A stretch of 64,000 nt of DNA from Pseudoalteromonas sp. 3D05 (GTDB lineage Bacteria > Pseudomonadota > Gammaproteobacteria > Enterobacterales > Alteromonadaceae). Each line of letters begins with the position of its first letter. The stretch's first letter is position 1. Positions 41,075-51,734 of this stretch are shown here, one piece after another. Position numbers and translations under genes: made by a program. The DNA lies in NCBI RefSeq assembly GCF_002723455.1, contig NZ_PDUS01000015.1:25723-89722 (forward strand). Reading direction: 5' to 3'. The notes under the pieces are model-generated. The model was not told where the DNA came from. It saw nothing but the letters and a program-made list of their open reading frames with translations, and searched no databases.

Positions 41075-41407
41075 TTAATCATCTTCAACGTTATCAAGCC
41101 CTTTAGTGCCTTTTTTAGCTTTTAACTTATGGTGTATTGCTGATTTTATTAACATATACCCACTAATTGGCGCTGTTATTAATAAGAAAATGGTGATCAA
41201 TAGCTCTTTTACACTGATACCATTTTGCGTGCTACTAAAAAACACCATAGCAGCAATTAACACACCAGCCATACCCAGGGTCGTTGCTTTAGTTGGCCCG
41301 TGTAATCGCATAAAAAAATCTGGCATTTTAATTAAGCCAATTGAGCCAATTAAAATAAATGCGCCACCAATGAGCAATAAGATAGAAACTATCCATTCAC
41401 TATACAT
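41075..41407 (-). CDS. mrpG: Na+/H+ antiporter subunit G
   Basis: The last subunit of the Mrp complex, 110 residues with three transmembrane helices and the family motif IKMPDFFMRLHGPTKATTLG. The C-terminal tail is short and charged (KLKAKKGTKGLDNVEDD). It lies 9 bp after mrpF. Small subunits E, F and G are needed for antiport although their exact transport roles are less clear than those of A and D. Confidence 0.93.
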   Translation of the reverse strand: MYSEWIVSILLLIGGAFILIGSIGLIKMPDFFMRLHGPTKATTLGMAGVLIAAMVFFSSTQNGISVKELLITIFLLITAPISGYMLIKSAIHHKLKAKKGTKGLDNVEDD

Positions 41408-41416
41408 ATTATTACC

Positions 41417-41686
41417 TTATTCAATGATATCGCCACGCAGTAGATATTTACACACGGCTACTGTACTGACAAAGCCAAGCATCGCAATTAACAATGCCGC
41501 TTCAAAATAAAGACCTGTCCCCATACTCATACCGTAAAGAATAATAAGCGCAATCGTATTGATATACATAGTATCAAGCGCCAAAATCCTGTCAGGTATA
41601 GATGGACCGACTACAAGTCGCCACAAATTAAGTAAAAGCGATAAACCAATCATCGCGAAGACGATTAAAAAAACCGTTTCTAGCAT
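41417..41686 (-). CDS. mrpF: Na+/H+ antiporter subunit F
   Basis: An 89-residue, three-helix Mrp subunit with the conserved segment LWRLVVGPSIPDRILALDTMYIN. In structures of Mrp complexes MrpF sits near the sodium-path region at the MrpA end. It overlaps mrpE by 7 bp, indicating coupled translation. Confidence 0.93.
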   Translation of the reverse strand: MLETVFLIVFAMIGLSLLLNLWRLVVGPSIPDRILALDTMYINTIALIILYGMSMGTGLYFEAALLIAMLGFVSTVAVCKYLLRGDIIE

Positions 41687-42216
41687 TGAAATATCTCCTT
41701 AAGCGGTGCTTCATAGCGTGTTTTAATTGTGTTAATTAACGCCTCTTCATCTGCCAAATCAAGTACATGAATCAGTAAAAACCGCTGCGTTGGCTGCTCT
41801 CCTTCAGGAAGAGATTCAGGTATTGGATACACCTCAGCGCTTACTGTTCCAGGTGTTAATGACACGGTACTGGCCAAAATAGTTATTGGCATTTCATGAC
41901 TTAAATCTAAAGGAACCTTAACAAACGCAGGCCGCAGTTTTTTAACTGGTCCCAAAATTAGTAATGCCACTTGTAAGTTGGCGGTGACAATGTCATACAA
42001 CACAATAAACAACTGTTTAATTGCCAGCCCTGGTTTTAAAATTAGAGGCTGAGGATCACGAAATGGAAAGGTCGCGATAGGTATTAATATCGAGAAAATA
42101 GTCGCCAACACGATATGACCTGCCGATACACTGTTGTTCAATAATAACCAAACAACAAAGAGCAACAGGCTACGAAACGGTGTTGGTAGCCAACGGTAAC
42201 GGGACTCTAAACGCAT
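41680..42216 (-). CDS. mrpE: Na+/H+ antiporter subunit E
   Basis: A 178-residue membrane subunit with two or three N-terminal helices and a cytoplasmic C-terminal domain containing the conserved LANSISLTPGT-like segment (here LASTVSLTPGTVSAEV). It overlaps mrpD by 1 bp and mrpF by 7 bp. Confidence 0.93.
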   Translation of the reverse strand: MRLESRYRWLPTPFRSLLLFVVWLLLNNSVSAGHIVLATIFSILIPIATFPFRDPQPLILKPGLAIKQLFIVLYDIVTANLQVALLILGPVKKLRPAFVKVPLDLSHEMPITILASTVSLTPGTVSAEVYPIPESLPEGEQPTQRFLLIHVLDLADEEALINTIKTRYEAPLKEIFQC

Positions 42217-43733
42217 TATAAGTCTCCCTTAAGTACAGTATTTATACCACTGGTTATATCATGTAATTGAGTCGCTGCGGCAACCATATATTCAGTAATT
42301 GGTCCGGCAAAAATGACCATCAATGGCGAGCACGCAAGTAGCCCTATAACTGCAATTACCTGCAAAGGCTTGGCATTGTCTACTTCGAGGTGGTCGCGGT
42401 CTTGGTGCTTTCGTTCCCAAAACAAGCTGGTTCCTGCCCGTGATAACGCGACAAGTAAGGCAAAGCTAGCTATTAAATAGACAGGCCAAAAAACCAGCGC
42501 TCGTTCACTATCGAGGGTTGTTTTTAAGATCCATATCTTACCAATAAAACCTGACAATGGTGGCATTCCAACAACAGCAAGCGCGGCAATAATAAAACAT
42601 GTACCAAGTAAAATTGGCTGTCCCACACCACGTCCTGGTGCAAGCCGGTCTGCTACTTTACCGCGTTGATGTGAAATAAGATCAGCAATTAAAAATAATG
42701 CTGCGCAAATGATAGTTGAATGGACAAGGTAATATAACAATGCCGCGGTTGCACTAACATGCTGAATAGCAACCAACGCCACAAGTGTGCCAACAGAAAC
42801 AACAACCAGATTTGCTGTAAGTTTACGTAAGTCTTGAGCAGCTAATACGCCAATAGCACCAATAGCAATAGTTGCAATCGCTAACCCCCATAGGAATGGC
42901 TGGGCCATATGGTTTAATAACCCTGCATTTTCGCCAAATATTACAGTGTAAACACGTAACATGGCATAAACGCCTACCTTGGTCATTATAGCAAACAAAG
43001 CAGCAACCACTGGCATTGCGCTCGCATAGGTATTAGGTAACCATAAATGAAGCGGTAACAACGCCCCTTTCAATGCAAAAACAACGAGTAACAGCAAACC
43101 ACCGATTTTAGCTAAAAATACATCATCGCCTTGAAGCATTGATACTTTTTGCGACATATCAGCAATATTGAGCGTACCAAGCACACCATATAAAATACCT
43201 AACGCAATCAAGAACACGCTTGACCCGATGAGGTTAAGAATAACGTATTGCAATGCTGCTCGTGTTTTATGTTTATCCCCTGCATGCATTAACAATGAAT
43301 AAGAGGCGATAAGCAGCACTTCAAAAAATACAAATAAATTGAATAAGTCACCAGTAAGGAAAGCGCCGTTTACACCTAGCACCAAAAAGTGCAATAACGG
43401 ATGAAAAAAGCTGCCCTTCTCGTCGTCGCCAACACTGCTGTATAGCGCAACGCTAAGTGCCAAAAACGAAGTCAGTGCGACTAATAATACTGAAAGTAAA
43501 TCGGCAACTAATACAATACCAAATGGTGCTTGCCAACCACCAATAGCATAGACAATTGGCCCATTTTGATAGACGTACACCAACAATACAAGACTGATTA
43601 TCGAAGTCAAAAGTGACATTGTCATTGATACTACACGACGTATTGGGATGCTCTTCCCACAAGGTGGCATCAATAACAATATTGCACTGAGCATAGGAAT
43701 GAGCACAGGCCATGATGCGATATGCTGAATCAT
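42216..43733 (-). CDS. mrpD: Na+/H+ antiporter subunit D
   Basis: A 505-residue, 14-helix proton-channel subunit homologous to respiratory complex I NuoL/M/N. The key-residue helices are recognisable in FVFFEVLLIASYSLLMHAGD (Glu), GALLPLHLWLPNTYASAMPVV (Lys/His region) and PPLSGFIGKIWILK. It works with MrpA in exchanging Na+ for H+ across the inner membrane. It overlaps mrpC by 4 bp and mrpE by 1 bp. Confidence 0.96.
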   Translation of the reverse strand: MIQHIASWPVLIPMLSAILLLMPPCGKSIPIRRVVSMTMSLLTSIISLVLLVYVYQNGPIVYAIGGWQAPFGIVLVADLLSVLLVALTSFLALSVALYSSVGDDEKGSFFHPLLHFLVLGVNGAFLTGDLFNLFVFFEVLLIASYSLLMHAGDKHKTRAALQYVILNLIGSSVFLIALGILYGVLGTLNIADMSQKVSMLQGDDVFLAKIGGLLLLVVFALKGALLPLHLWLPNTYASAMPVVAALFAIMTKVGVYAMLRVYTVIFGENAGLLNHMAQPFLWGLAIATIAIGAIGVLAAQDLRKLTANLVVVSVGTLVALVAIQHVSATAALLYYLVHSTIICAALFLIADLISHQRGKVADRLAPGRGVGQPILLGTCFIIAALAVVGMPPLSGFIGKIWILKTTLDSERALVFWPVYLIASFALLVALSRAGTSLFWERKHQDRDHLEVDNAKPLQVIAVIGLLACSPLMVIFAGPITEYMVAAATQLHDITSGINTVLKGDL

Positions 43734-44077
43734 TTTTGCTCCTTGTTATTACTTTTTACAAGATGACCATCGACATGATCATTGCCTAAATCAGCGCGTC
43801 CTCTGATTGCTAAAATCACCACAAATGCGGTCATCGCAAATCCTATTACGATTGCTGTCAGTACTAGCGCTTGAGGCAGTGGATCGGCGTAATCAGCCCC
43901 AGTTCCAAGTACAACCGCTTTATTAATTGTTAAACGACCCGCAGAGAACAAAAATAAGTTTACTGCGTAAGAGAGCATAGTGAGCCCCAATACGACTGGA
44001 AAAGTACGTGCTCTTAGAAGTAAATAAATACCACAAGTCACTAATACACCAACGCATGATGCGTATAATAGTTCCAT
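43730..44077 (-). CDS. mrpC: Na+/H+ antiporter subunit C
   Basis: A 115-residue three-helix subunit homologous to NuoK, with the conserved stretch GLTMLSYAVNLFLFSAGR and DPLPQALVLTAIVIGFAMTAF. It overlaps mrpA by 1 bp (TAATG) and mrpD by 4 bp, so the whole operon is tightly coupled. Confidence 0.95.
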   Translation of the reverse strand: MELLYASCVGVLVTCGIYLLLRARTFPVVLGLTMLSYAVNLFLFSAGRLTINKAVVLGTGADYADPLPQALVLTAIVIGFAMTAFVVILAIRGRADLGNDHVDGHLVKSNNKEQK

Positions 44078-46869
44078 TAAATATTCACCTCTTCTTTCGC
44101 TGCATCTGCAGTCAGTTTACCAAGGCTTGCCAATATCATCAGTGTTGCCCCAACGACGGTTAAATACACACCTAAGTCAAATATAATGGCGCTTGCCAAT
44201 TCAGTTTTACCAACGAATGGAATATCAAAATAATCAAACCAAGTAGTTAAAAATGGTCGACCAAACACCCAACTACCAAGGCCGGTGAACATGGCGATTG
44301 CAATGCCCGAGGCAATTATCTTTCGATAATTAACGTCAAAACGTGATGTTATCCATACAGAACCTCTTGCCATATATTGCAATATAAACGCAATAGACGT
44401 CACAAGCCCTGCAATAAAACCACCGCCGGGTAAGTTGTGCCCACGCAAGAAAATATATGCCGAAACTAATAAAGCAAGCGGTAACAAGCTTTGTGAGATA
44501 CTCGAAAGTAAAATAGGGTAGCGTTCACGCGCCCAAGGACGCCCTTCACTATCACTAGCAGGCATGAATAAAGGTAAGTTAGCAAGTAATTTGTAAATAC
44601 CCAGTGCAGCAATACCAAGTACAATAATTTCACCAAGCGTATCAAAGCCCCTGAAATCGACCAAAATGACGTTGACTACATTTGTACCGCCCCCGCCTGT
44701 TTTAGCGTTTGCCACAAAAAAGTCAGAGATAGATTCGAGTGGACGAGTTAGTAATGCATAACAAACACTAGCCACGACAACACCTACTGCTGATGCAATA
44801 CCTAAATCACGTAGGATTCGTAATGAGCTCGACTCTTTAGGTGTTCGCTGTGGTAAGAAAAATAACGCCAACATAAGCAATATAACTGTTACTACTTCTA
44901 CTGTAAGCTGAGTCAATGCCAAATCAGGCGCGGAGAAACGTGTAAATGCAACTGATACCATTAATCCCACTATTGATATCATTAATAGCGAAACCATTCT
45001 AGAGCGGTGCCAAAGCACTGTACTAATAGCGCCTATAATTAATAAACCAGCACCTATCGCATTATGAAAATCAATCGGTGTACTTGGCGCAGTACCAGCT
45101 AACGCCCCCATTTCAAATAACGGCCAGCCCGCACATAAAAGTACAACGCCAAGCATTACAACAATATAACGTTGTAATGAACCATTCTCTGTACTTTGGA
45201 TTTTGTTTTGACTCCACTTTATTACGCTGTACATCACTCGTTCGAATGTCTTTTTAGCATTTAACGTTGGCAGGGATGCTTGAAATTGAAATAAATGCTT
45301 TCGCTGAATATAAATAAAAACACCGCATGTAGTTGCAATGAAACTCATTAATAGCGGTAAATTAAAACCATGCCAGATTGATAACTTAAACTCAGGGGTC
45401 GAATCACCTAGTACGGCAAGCGAGGCCGCAGACAAAATACCGTCGACAACAAAATTCGGGAACATACCTACAAGTAAGCATAACACCACGAGTATTTCGA
45501 TTGGCACTCGCATATAGCGCGGTGGCTCATGGGGAGTTTTTGGTAGATCAATAGGATCACCATTGAAGAAAACATCATGAATAAAGCGCGCCGAGTAAGC
45601 CACTGAAAACGCTGCAGCTAAGGTTGCCAAAACCGGTATTAACCAAGACATAGAACCAAGTACTTGTTGGTGCAGAGTTTCAGCAAAAAACATTTCTTTA
45701 GATAAGAAACCATTTAATAAAGGCACGCCAGCCATCGCCGCAGCAGCCACCATGGCAAGTGTTGCGGTGTATGGCATAAATCGCCACATCCCATTAAGCT
45801 TGCGCATATCACGCGTGCCCGTTTCATGGTCAATAATACCTGTCGCCATAAATAACGACGCTTTAAAAGTCGCATGGTTAATGATATGAAATATTGCAGC
45901 AACTGTCGCAAGCTCAGTATCTAAGCCTAAAAGTAAAGTGATTAAACCTAAGTGGCTAATTGTAGAATAAGCTAGCAATCCCTTAAGGTCGTGCTTAAAC
46001 AAGGCAATATAAGCGCCTACTAGCAATGTTGCTAAGCCTGTCATCGCCACTAAAATAAACCAAGTGTCGTTTCCTGCTAAGGCTGGATGAAAACGCGCAA
46101 GTAAGAAAATACCCGCTTTAACCATCGTTGCTGAATGTAAGTATGCACTTACAGGAGTTGGTGCAGCCATCGCATGAGGCAACCAAAAGTGGAATGGGAA
46201 CTGGGCAGACTTTGTAAACGCCCCGAGTAAAACGAGTACTAGCGCGAGCTCAAATAACTCATGTGATTGAATAAGTGCTCGGCTAGCTAAAATAGTATCT
46301 AGGTTGTAACTACCGACTATGTCACCTATCAGCAGCAAACCACCTAATAACGCCAAACCACCTGCGCCGGTTACAGCCAGCGCCATTCGTGCACCTTTGC
46401 GAGCTTCTGACTTATGCCACCAATAGCTAATCAATAAGAATGAACTAATACTGGTTAGTTCCCAGAAAAGCCATAACTGAATCACATTATTAGACATCAC
46501 AATGCCGAGCATTGCAGTCATAAATAACATCAAATAGCTGTATAATTTGGGCATAGAGTCATTACTGCTCAAGTAATAACGCGTATAGAAAATAACAAGA
46601 GACCCTATCCCTAGAATCATAAAGATAAATAACAGACTTAAACCGTCCAAGCGCAGAGAAATTTCCATGCCCAACGCGGGTATCCAAGCCAAGGAATAAC
46701 GAATTGTTTCACCACTGAGTACGGCAGGAGCATGGTAAATTGCAATTGCCAGAGCACTCAACGGTGCAAGTAAAGTTAAACCCGTTGTTTGGTTACGAGA
46801 TAATTTGCCGGTGCATGAAGAAATAACACTGCCAATTAAGGATAACAAGGGTATCCAGAGCAAAGTCAT
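44077..46869 (-). CDS. mrpA: Na+/H+ antiporter subunit A, fused A-B type
   Basis: A 930-residue fusion. Residues 1 to about 760 are MrpA: a NuoL-like core with [39 protein letters not shown] and [17 protein letters not shown], plus the MrpA C-terminal domain. Residues about 785-925 are MrpB-like (the [16 protein letters not shown] motif). Fusion of A and B defines the six-gene Mrp type found in many proteobacteria. The complex expels Na+ and aids alkaline and salt tolerance, apt for a marine cell. It is first in the operon; no clear promoter was identified upstream beyond the inverted-repeat element. Confidence 0.95.
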   Translation of the reverse strand: MTLLWIPLLSLIGSVISSCTGKLSRNQTTGLTLLAPLSALAIAIYHAPAVLSGETIRYSLAWIPALGMEISLRLDGLSLLFIFMILGIGSLVIFYTRYYLSSNDSMPKLYSYLMLFMTAMLGIVMSNNVIQLWLFWELTSISSFLLISYWWHKSEARKGARMALAVTGAGGLALLGGLLLIGDIVGSYNLDTILASRALIQSHELFELALVLVLLGAFTKSAQFPFHFWLPHAMAAPTPVSAYLHSATMVKAGIFLLARFHPALAGNDTWFILVAMTGLATLLVGAYIALFKHDLKGLLAYSTISHLGLITLLLGLDTELATVAAIFHIINHATFKASLFMATGIIDHETGTRDMRKLNGMWRFMPYTATLAMVAAAAMAGVPLLNGFLSKEMFFAETLHQQVLGSMSWLIPVLATLAAAFSVAYSARFIHDVFFNGDPIDLPKTPHEPPRYMRVPIEILVVLCLLVGMFPNFVVDGILSAASLAVLGDSTPEFKLSIWHGFNLPLLMSFIATTCGVFIYIQRKHLFQFQASLPTLNAKKTFERVMYSVIKWSQNKIQSTENGSLQRYIVVMLGVVLLCAGWPLFEMGALAGTAPSTPIDFHNAIGAGLLIIGAISTVLWHRSRMVSLLMISIVGLMVSVAFTRFSAPDLALTQLTVEVVTVILLMLALFFLPQRTPKESSSLRILRDLGIASAVGVVVASVCYALLTRPLESISDFFVANAKTGGGGTNVVNVILVDFRGFDTLGEIIVLGIAALGIYKLLANLPLFMPASDSEGRPWARERYPILLSSISQSLLPLALLVSAYIFLRGHNLPGGGFIAGLVTSIAFILQYMARGSVWITSRFDVNYRKIIASGIAIAMFTGLGSWVFGRPFLTTWFDYFDIPFVGKTELASAIIFDLGVYLTVVGATLMILASLGKLTADAAKEEVNI

Positions 46870-46950
46870 AATGAGGAACCTTTTAAAGTCATAAGAATAT
46901 CAATACGCTGCTAGTTAATTTTAGTTGTGTACTGTTCATTGAAATGGTTT

Positions 46951-47056
46951 TTAATTCAGCTTAAATAAATATTATACAAAGGTATAGTTATACTGACTGA
47001 GTTACATTTTGTCTATAGGAAGCACGCCTATCTGCTGGAATTTTAAGCTGAATTAA
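46951..47056. repeat. 106-bp element with perfect 15-bp terminal inverted repeats
   Basis: TTAATTCAGCTTAAA (46951-46965) and its exact reverse complement (47042-47056) bound a 76-bp AT-rich centre containing the palindrome GTATAGTTATAC (46982-46993) and a short ATAGG/CCTAT hairpin. It fills most of the gap between the metallopeptidase-like gene and mrpA. It could be a MITE-like remnant, with TTAA at each edge as a possible target duplication, or a large RNA hairpin. No ORF is inside. Confidence 0.55.
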
Positions 47057-47081
47057 CAAGGATACTAATAATAACCATTGT

Positions 47082-48281
47082 TTAATCAGCCCCCCTCTTA
47101 TCACGCATAACTAACGACTGGCTTAGCATAGTAAAGTAGTCATGATAGCGCACGGGTTTATAATGATTATTTTCTATTTGTTCTACCCATAACTCTCTAT
47201 ACTCTGCGGATAACGGGAGCTCCTGATAACGCATTATTGACCATTTTTTATCGGGCTTGTACGATTTTACAGTGCCTTCACACGTTTCACTTGGCTGCCA
47301 CCCTGTGGGAGGTTTTATATTATTTGCAACGAATAGATTTGGTGCAACATAGCCTCTTTGCCTGCACAACCAGACCTGTTTATTTTTGGGTACTGGGTAT
47401 TCATCTTCAAAACCACTAAAATGCATTAATTCATGTAAGAATAATTGATAACTGCTTTGCGAGTTTAATTGCATTATTCCTGCGCGAACATTACCACGCC
47501 CTTCTCGTGGCATCATCACTATAAAATCATAGTTTTTTGGCCATACATATTCTTTAATTAACGCTCGCCAATTACATGAGGCTGCTTTTAATGGGTCTGT
47601 TTGACAGGCTATGTTGTCACCAATGTAAACTGGTTCAGAAAAACAAAAACTCTTATCATTCGGCTCTGGTGATAAAGCATGTTTGTTTGAAAAACGATTG
47701 AGTTTGCTAATCCCAGCACGATGATCACTCATCATGAGTACATTATACTCGCAACGATTATCAGCGCTTAACCCATGAAGAGAAAGTAAAAAACCAGCTT
47801 GATGAGCATATGCACTAGATATAGACTCTGGTGGATAACTAAAATGAAGTTTTATTTGCTCTAAAATTGCAGACTTTGGTACTAAACCTTGCTCTGCTAA
47901 AGCACTAAGCTCCTCCCAACGATTGAGCTCAAGCAGTAACGTTGCCAAATCTAGCCTTTGTTGAGCACTTTGTTTCACGACCGTGTTTTGCCAAAAAAGC
48001 CTTGCTTTATCCGCATTACCTTCTTTGAGTAATATAATCGCCCAGCTAAATTTCGCATGCTCAGCGCCATTCAATGCAAGGTCTTCTATACTGGATTTAG
48101 GCAGTGTATTGAAGTTTTGTTCGAAAATATCGGGAAACTGATAGTAACCAGCAAGTGTGGCAGCACTATCTTGCAAAGCAAGCCAATAGCCTAGACGCGC
48201 ATGGCGGTTTACTGAGCTTGTAAGAACCACTAAGCTCAGTATTATTAAACCATAGACTCTTATATTAGCTCGCGTTATCAC
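47082..48281 (-). CDS. Membrane-anchored metallopeptidase-like protein (M64-like)
   Basis: A 399-residue protein starting at GTG inside the 3' end of nlpI (17-bp overlap). Residues 8-24 form a signal anchor. Residues about 60-150 are helical and TPR-like. The C-terminal half carries HELMH at 283-287 followed by GFEDEYP, close to the HExxH-x-GxxDEY pattern of IgA peptidase family M64, and a candidate Met-turn WSIMRY (347-352). Several cysteines suggest disulfides in the periplasm. Catalysis is inferred from these motifs; the family call is from memory. Coupling to nlpI suggests a shared envelope role. Confidence 0.75.
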   Translation of the reverse strand: MITRANIRVYGLIILSLVVLTSSVNRHARLGYWLALQDSAATLAGYYQFPDIFEQNFNTLPKSSIEDLALNGAEHAKFSWAIILLKEGNADKARLFWQNTVVKQSAQQRLDLATLLLELNRWEELSALAEQGLVPKSAILEQIKLHFSYPPESISSAYAHQAGFLLSLHGLSADNRCEYNVLMMSDHRAGISKLNRFSNKHALSPEPNDKSFCFSEPVYIGDNIACQTDPLKAASCNWRALIKEYVWPKNYDFIVMMPREGRGNVRAGIMQLNSQSSYQLFLHELMHFSGFEDEYPVPKNKQVWLCRQRGYVAPNLFVANNIKPPTGWQPSETCEGTVKSYKPDKKWSIMRYQELPLSAEYRELWVEQIENNHYKPVRYHDYFTMLSQSLVMRDKRGAD

Positions 48282-49143
48282 CAGCCATGAGCTCTAATTC
48301 TAAACGGGCATATTTATACTCAATATATTCATGCACGTTAGTTGCTAAAGCAAGACGGAAATATTCCGCAGCATGATTTAGCTCGCCTTTAGCTTGGTAA
48401 ACCTTAGCCAAGTAAAAATAGGCTTCGCATAAACGTCTAGTGTACTCTGGCTCTGATTGCACGCCTTGGGCAATGCTCGCTAAAAATTCAGTTTCGCCAA
48501 TTTCACCTAAAAACAAAGCAATTATTTGGTAACCCCATACACCCTCATCTACTCCTTGAGCATTGGCTTTTAAATCAACAAGCGCCTGTGTTTTATCAAC
48601 ATTAGATTGCGCTAAGTATTGCCACAGTATTGGAAAAGGTTCTTTCGTTGAATTTGCAACAAATGTCTTAAAGTCTTGAGTGGCTAAATAAGGTCGCTCA
48701 CCATAATAAAGAGCTATACCGCGATTTAAGTAGGCATACTGGTGTTGTTCGTTAAGCTCCAAAGCTGAGTCAAAGAGTTCATATGCTTTTTCATATTGCT
48801 GCATTAAAGTGTGGTGTATACCTAAAAAATTATACACTTCAGCTAGATCAGGCTTCATCTGTACTGCGTTATTAAAATCGATTCGTGCCAATGTCGACAT
48901 ACCTAAACTATCAAATAGTACGCCACGGTCATAATAAAGCATCGCTTGCTGTTCAACTGTTAAATCTGCACGATTAAGTAGCTTAGAGTAACGTGCAATA
49001 GCAATTTCACTTCTAAAGTCGGAAGCTAATGGCGAAGCAAAAGGCACATTGATAACGGGATCTAATTTAGGTTGCGTGGTTGTTTGGCACGCGCTTAGAG
49101 ACATAATGGCCACGGTAGCAAACGCTAAATGTTTAAAAATCAT
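48265..49143 (-). CDS. nlpI: Lipoprotein NlpI
   Basis: NlpI is an outer-membrane TPR lipoprotein that, in E. coli, recruits the protease Prc to the endopeptidase MepS and scaffolds peptidoglycan hydrolases. The start MIFKHLAFATVAIM gives a lipoprotein signal with the lipobox LSAC and 292 residues in total (E. coli 294); the open frame extends 13 codons upstream. TPR motifs occupy about 50-290 (AEVYNFLGIHHTLMQQYEKA and AYLNRGIALYYGERP). It follows pnp, as in E. coli, behind a terminator. Confidence 0.93.
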   Translation of the reverse strand: MIFKHLAFATVAIMSLSACQTTTQPKLDPVINVPFASPLASDFRSEIAIARYSKLLNRADLTVEQQAMLYYDRGVLFDSLGMSTLARIDFNNAVQMKPDLAEVYNFLGIHHTLMQQYEKAYELFDSALELNEQHQYAYLNRGIALYYGERPYLATQDFKTFVANSTKEPFPILWQYLAQSNVDKTQALVDLKANAQGVDEGVWGYQIIALFLGEIGETEFLASIAQGVQSEPEYTRRLCEAYFYLAKVYQAKGELNHAAEYFRLALATNVHEYIEYKYARLELELMAGDNAS

Positions 49144-49212
49144 TAAAATCCTTAATACCTTAAAAGTAAACAATATAGACACGATGCATCAGAAGAGGTT
49201 TCATTAAAGCAT

Positions 49213-49240
49213 AAAAAAAGGGGCTAAACAGCCCCTTTTT
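49213..49240 (-). terminator. pnp terminator
   Basis: A stem AAAAAGGGGCT/AGCCCCTTTTT with a 4-base loop, followed on the minus strand by a T-run. It lies between the pnp stop and the nlpI start, so nlpI expression needs read-through or its own promoter. Confidence 0.85.
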
Positions 49241-49277
49241 ATGCAATCCAGTAATTAACTGGACTAAATATCAACAA

Positions 49278-51404
49278 TTAAGCGTCTGCTGGTGCATCAG
49301 CTGCAGGTGCTGCTGATTCCATTGCTTCTTTGATGCTTAAACGTACGCGACCTTGACGGTCTACTTCTAGTACTTTTACTTTTACTTCTTGGCCTTCGCT
49401 AAGGTGGTCTGAAACGTTATTTACGCGCTCAGTGCTAATTTGCGAAATATGCACAAGACCATCTTTACCTGGTAAGATATTTACAAATGCACCAAAGTCT
49501 ACGATACGTACAACTTTACCTTGGTAGATAGTGCCTACTTCTAGTTCTGCTGTTAATTGCTCAATACGGCTAATTGCATTCGCTGCACTTTCACCATCTG
49601 TAGCGGCAATTTTGATTGTACCGTCATCTTCGATTTCAATCGTTGTACCCGTCTCTTCTGTAAGTTGACGAATTGTAGCGCCACCTTTACCGATAACTTC
49701 AGCGATTTTCTTCGCAGGGATTTTCATCGTATAGATACGTGGAGCAAACTGAGAAAGCTCTTCAGATGGTGCTGCAATTGCTTCATCCATCACACCTAGG
49801 ATGTGTAAACGTGCCGCTTTTGCTTGCTTAAGTGCAATTTGCATGATCTCTTGCGTGATACCTTCGATCTTGATATCCATTTGCAATGCAGTAATACCGT
49901 TTGATGTACCGGCTACTTTAAAGTCCATGTCACCTAAGTGATCTTCATCACCTAAGATGTCAGAAAGAACAACGAATTTCTCGTCTTCTTTAACTAGACC
50001 CATCGCGATACCAGCAACAGATGCTTTAATTGGTACACCTGCATTCATAAGTGCTAATGACGTACCACATACTGATGCCATTGAAGATGAACCATTTGAT
50101 TCAGTGATTTCAGATACAACACGGATTGAGTAAGGGAACTCAGTCAGTGTTGGCATTACAGCTTGGATACCACGCTTAGCTAAGTTACCGTGACCGATTT
50201 CACGACGCTTAGGAGAACCTACAAAACCAGTTTCACCAACACAGAACGGAGGGAAGTTGTAGTTAAGCATAAAGTGGTTTTTATGCGTGCCAGTTAAATC
50301 GTCGATTAACTGTGAATCACGTTCTGTACCAAGAGTAGCAGTTACAAGTGCTTGAGTTTCACCACGGGTAAAGATTGCAGAACCGTGAGTACGCGGTAAT
50401 ACGCCAGTCATTACGTCAAGTGCGCGGATCATATCTGGTTCACGACCATCGATACGTTTTTCACCCGCTGTGATGCGGCCACGTACGATTTTCTTCTCAA
50501 GAGAACCGAATACTTTACCTACTTCTTGCTTATCAAGCGTTTCATCTTCAGCAAGTTCGCTCGTAAGTGCTTCAACAACAGCGTCTTTTGCTGCAGTTAA
50601 TGCTTCTTTACGCGCTACTTTATCAGTGATGCGGTAAGCTTCGCCTACTTTTTCAGCCGCTAAAGAGGCTACTTTCTCTTCAAGCGATACATTTTTCTCA
50701 GGTGCAGTCCAATCCCATGTAGGCTTGCCTGCTTCTGCTTTGAATTCGTTGATTGCGTTGATAATAGCTTGAGATTGCTCATGACCATACACAACCGCAC
50801 CAAGCATTACGTCTTCTGCAAGAACGTCTGCCTCTGATTCAACCATAAGTACTGCGTTATCAGTACCTGCAACAACTAAGTCTAATTGGCTTTCTTCAAG
50901 CTCTTTTAGTGTTGGGTTAAGTACGTATTCGTTATTGATATAACCAACGCGCGCTGCACCGATTGGGCCGCTGAACGGAATACCAGAAATAGCAAGTGCT
51001 GCTGAAGTACCAATCATCGCAACCATATCAGGTTGGATTTCAGGGTTAACAGAAACAACTGTAGCAATAACCTGTACTTCGTTTACGAAACCATTTGGGA
51101 AAAGTGGACGAATTGGACGGTCAATAAGACGTGCAATAAGTGTTTCGCCATCGTTAGGGCGACCTTCACGCTTTAAGAAACCACCTGGGATACGACCTGC
51201 AGCGTACATACGCTCTTGGTAGTTAACTGTTAGTGGGAAGAAGTCTTGACCTGGTTGTGCTTCACGCTTACCAACAACAGTCACTAATACTGACGTGTCG
51301 CCGATGCTTGCTAGTACTGCGCCGTCTGCTTGACGTGCGATTGCACCTGTTTCTAGGGTAACTGTGTGTTGACCTAGTTGAAATTCTTTAATAATTGCTT
51401 GCAC
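49278..51404 (-). CDS. pnp: Polyribonucleotide nucleotidyltransferase
   Basis: PNPase degrades RNA phosphorolytically from the 3' end and is a degradosome component. The 708 residues include two RNase PH domains (about 1-215 and 310-545) around an all-helical linker, then a KH domain with [12 protein letters not shown] and an S1 domain ([28 protein letters not shown]). The catalytic region [14 protein letters not shown] is in the second PH domain. The alanine-rich tail is typical. Confidence 0.98.
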   Translation of the reverse strand: MQAIIKEFQLGQHTVTLETGAIARQADGAVLASIGDTSVLVTVVGKREAQPGQDFFPLTVNYQERMYAAGRIPGGFLKREGRPNDGETLIARLIDRPIRPLFPNGFVNEVQVIATVVSVNPEIQPDMVAMIGTSAALAISGIPFSGPIGAARVGYINNEYVLNPTLKELEESQLDLVVAGTDNAVLMVESEADVLAEDVMLGAVVYGHEQSQAIINAINEFKAEAGKPTWDWTAPEKNVSLEEKVASLAAEKVGEAYRITDKVARKEALTAAKDAVVEALTSELAEDETLDKQEVGKVFGSLEKKIVRGRITAGEKRIDGREPDMIRALDVMTGVLPRTHGSAIFTRGETQALVTATLGTERDSQLIDDLTGTHKNHFMLNYNFPPFCVGETGFVGSPKRREIGHGNLAKRGIQAVMPTLTEFPYSIRVVSEITESNGSSSMASVCGTSLALMNAGVPIKASVAGIAMGLVKEDEKFVVLSDILGDEDHLGDMDFKVAGTSNGITALQMDIKIEGITQEIMQIALKQAKAARLHILGVMDEAIAAPSEELSQFAPRIYTMKIPAKKIAEVIGKGGATIRQLTEETGTTIEIEDDGTIKIAATDGESAANAISRIEQLTAELEVGTIYQGKVVRIVDFGAFVNILPGKDGLVHISQISTERVNNVSDHLSEGQEVKVKVLEVDRQGRVRLSIKEAMESAAPAADAPADA

Positions 51405-51692
51405 TTAAAATATCCTTTAAATCTAAATAAGTGTTCCATCAAAGTACCAATTACAGTACATAATTGTATTCAGTTGGAAATCAATTAAGTACTACAATTG
51501 GCAATGATGTAAATAACCGTAGATAAACCTTTTTATCTACGCGCATAGTATATACCAAAGCCACGTAAAAATGCGAGTCTAGCAACCAGATTATAGTACG
51601 CACTTTAGCTGAGTATATAGCTGTAACTATTGATGGAGGTTTTTATTGATTTTTCAAGCAGTTTAATTTTTGTTCTACGGATTTTCAGGCAC
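51405..51692 (-). promoter_or_regulatory. pnp 5' leader region
   Basis: The 330-base rpsO-pnp gap holds the rpsO terminator and then an AT-rich leader. A perfect 9-bp stem, GTAGATAAA (51519-51527) and TTTATCTAC (51532-51540), is the clearest structure. Weaker pairings near 51435-51495 could give a longer stem. In E. coli the pnp leader forms an RNase III-cut hairpin used for autoregulation; the position fits but I cannot prove equivalence. Confidence 0.4.
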
Positions 51693-51720
51693 AAAAAAAG
51701 GAGCCAGAAAGCTCCTTTTT
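51693..51720 (-). terminator. rpsO terminator
   Basis: A stem with GGAGC/GCTCC at its GC core and A/T arms, loop CAGAAA, followed on the minus strand by seven T residues. It lies 15 bp after the rpsO stop. In E. coli the equivalent rpsO-pnp terminator is leaky. Confidence 0.85.
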
Positions 51721-51734
51721 AGGTAATCTAGATC

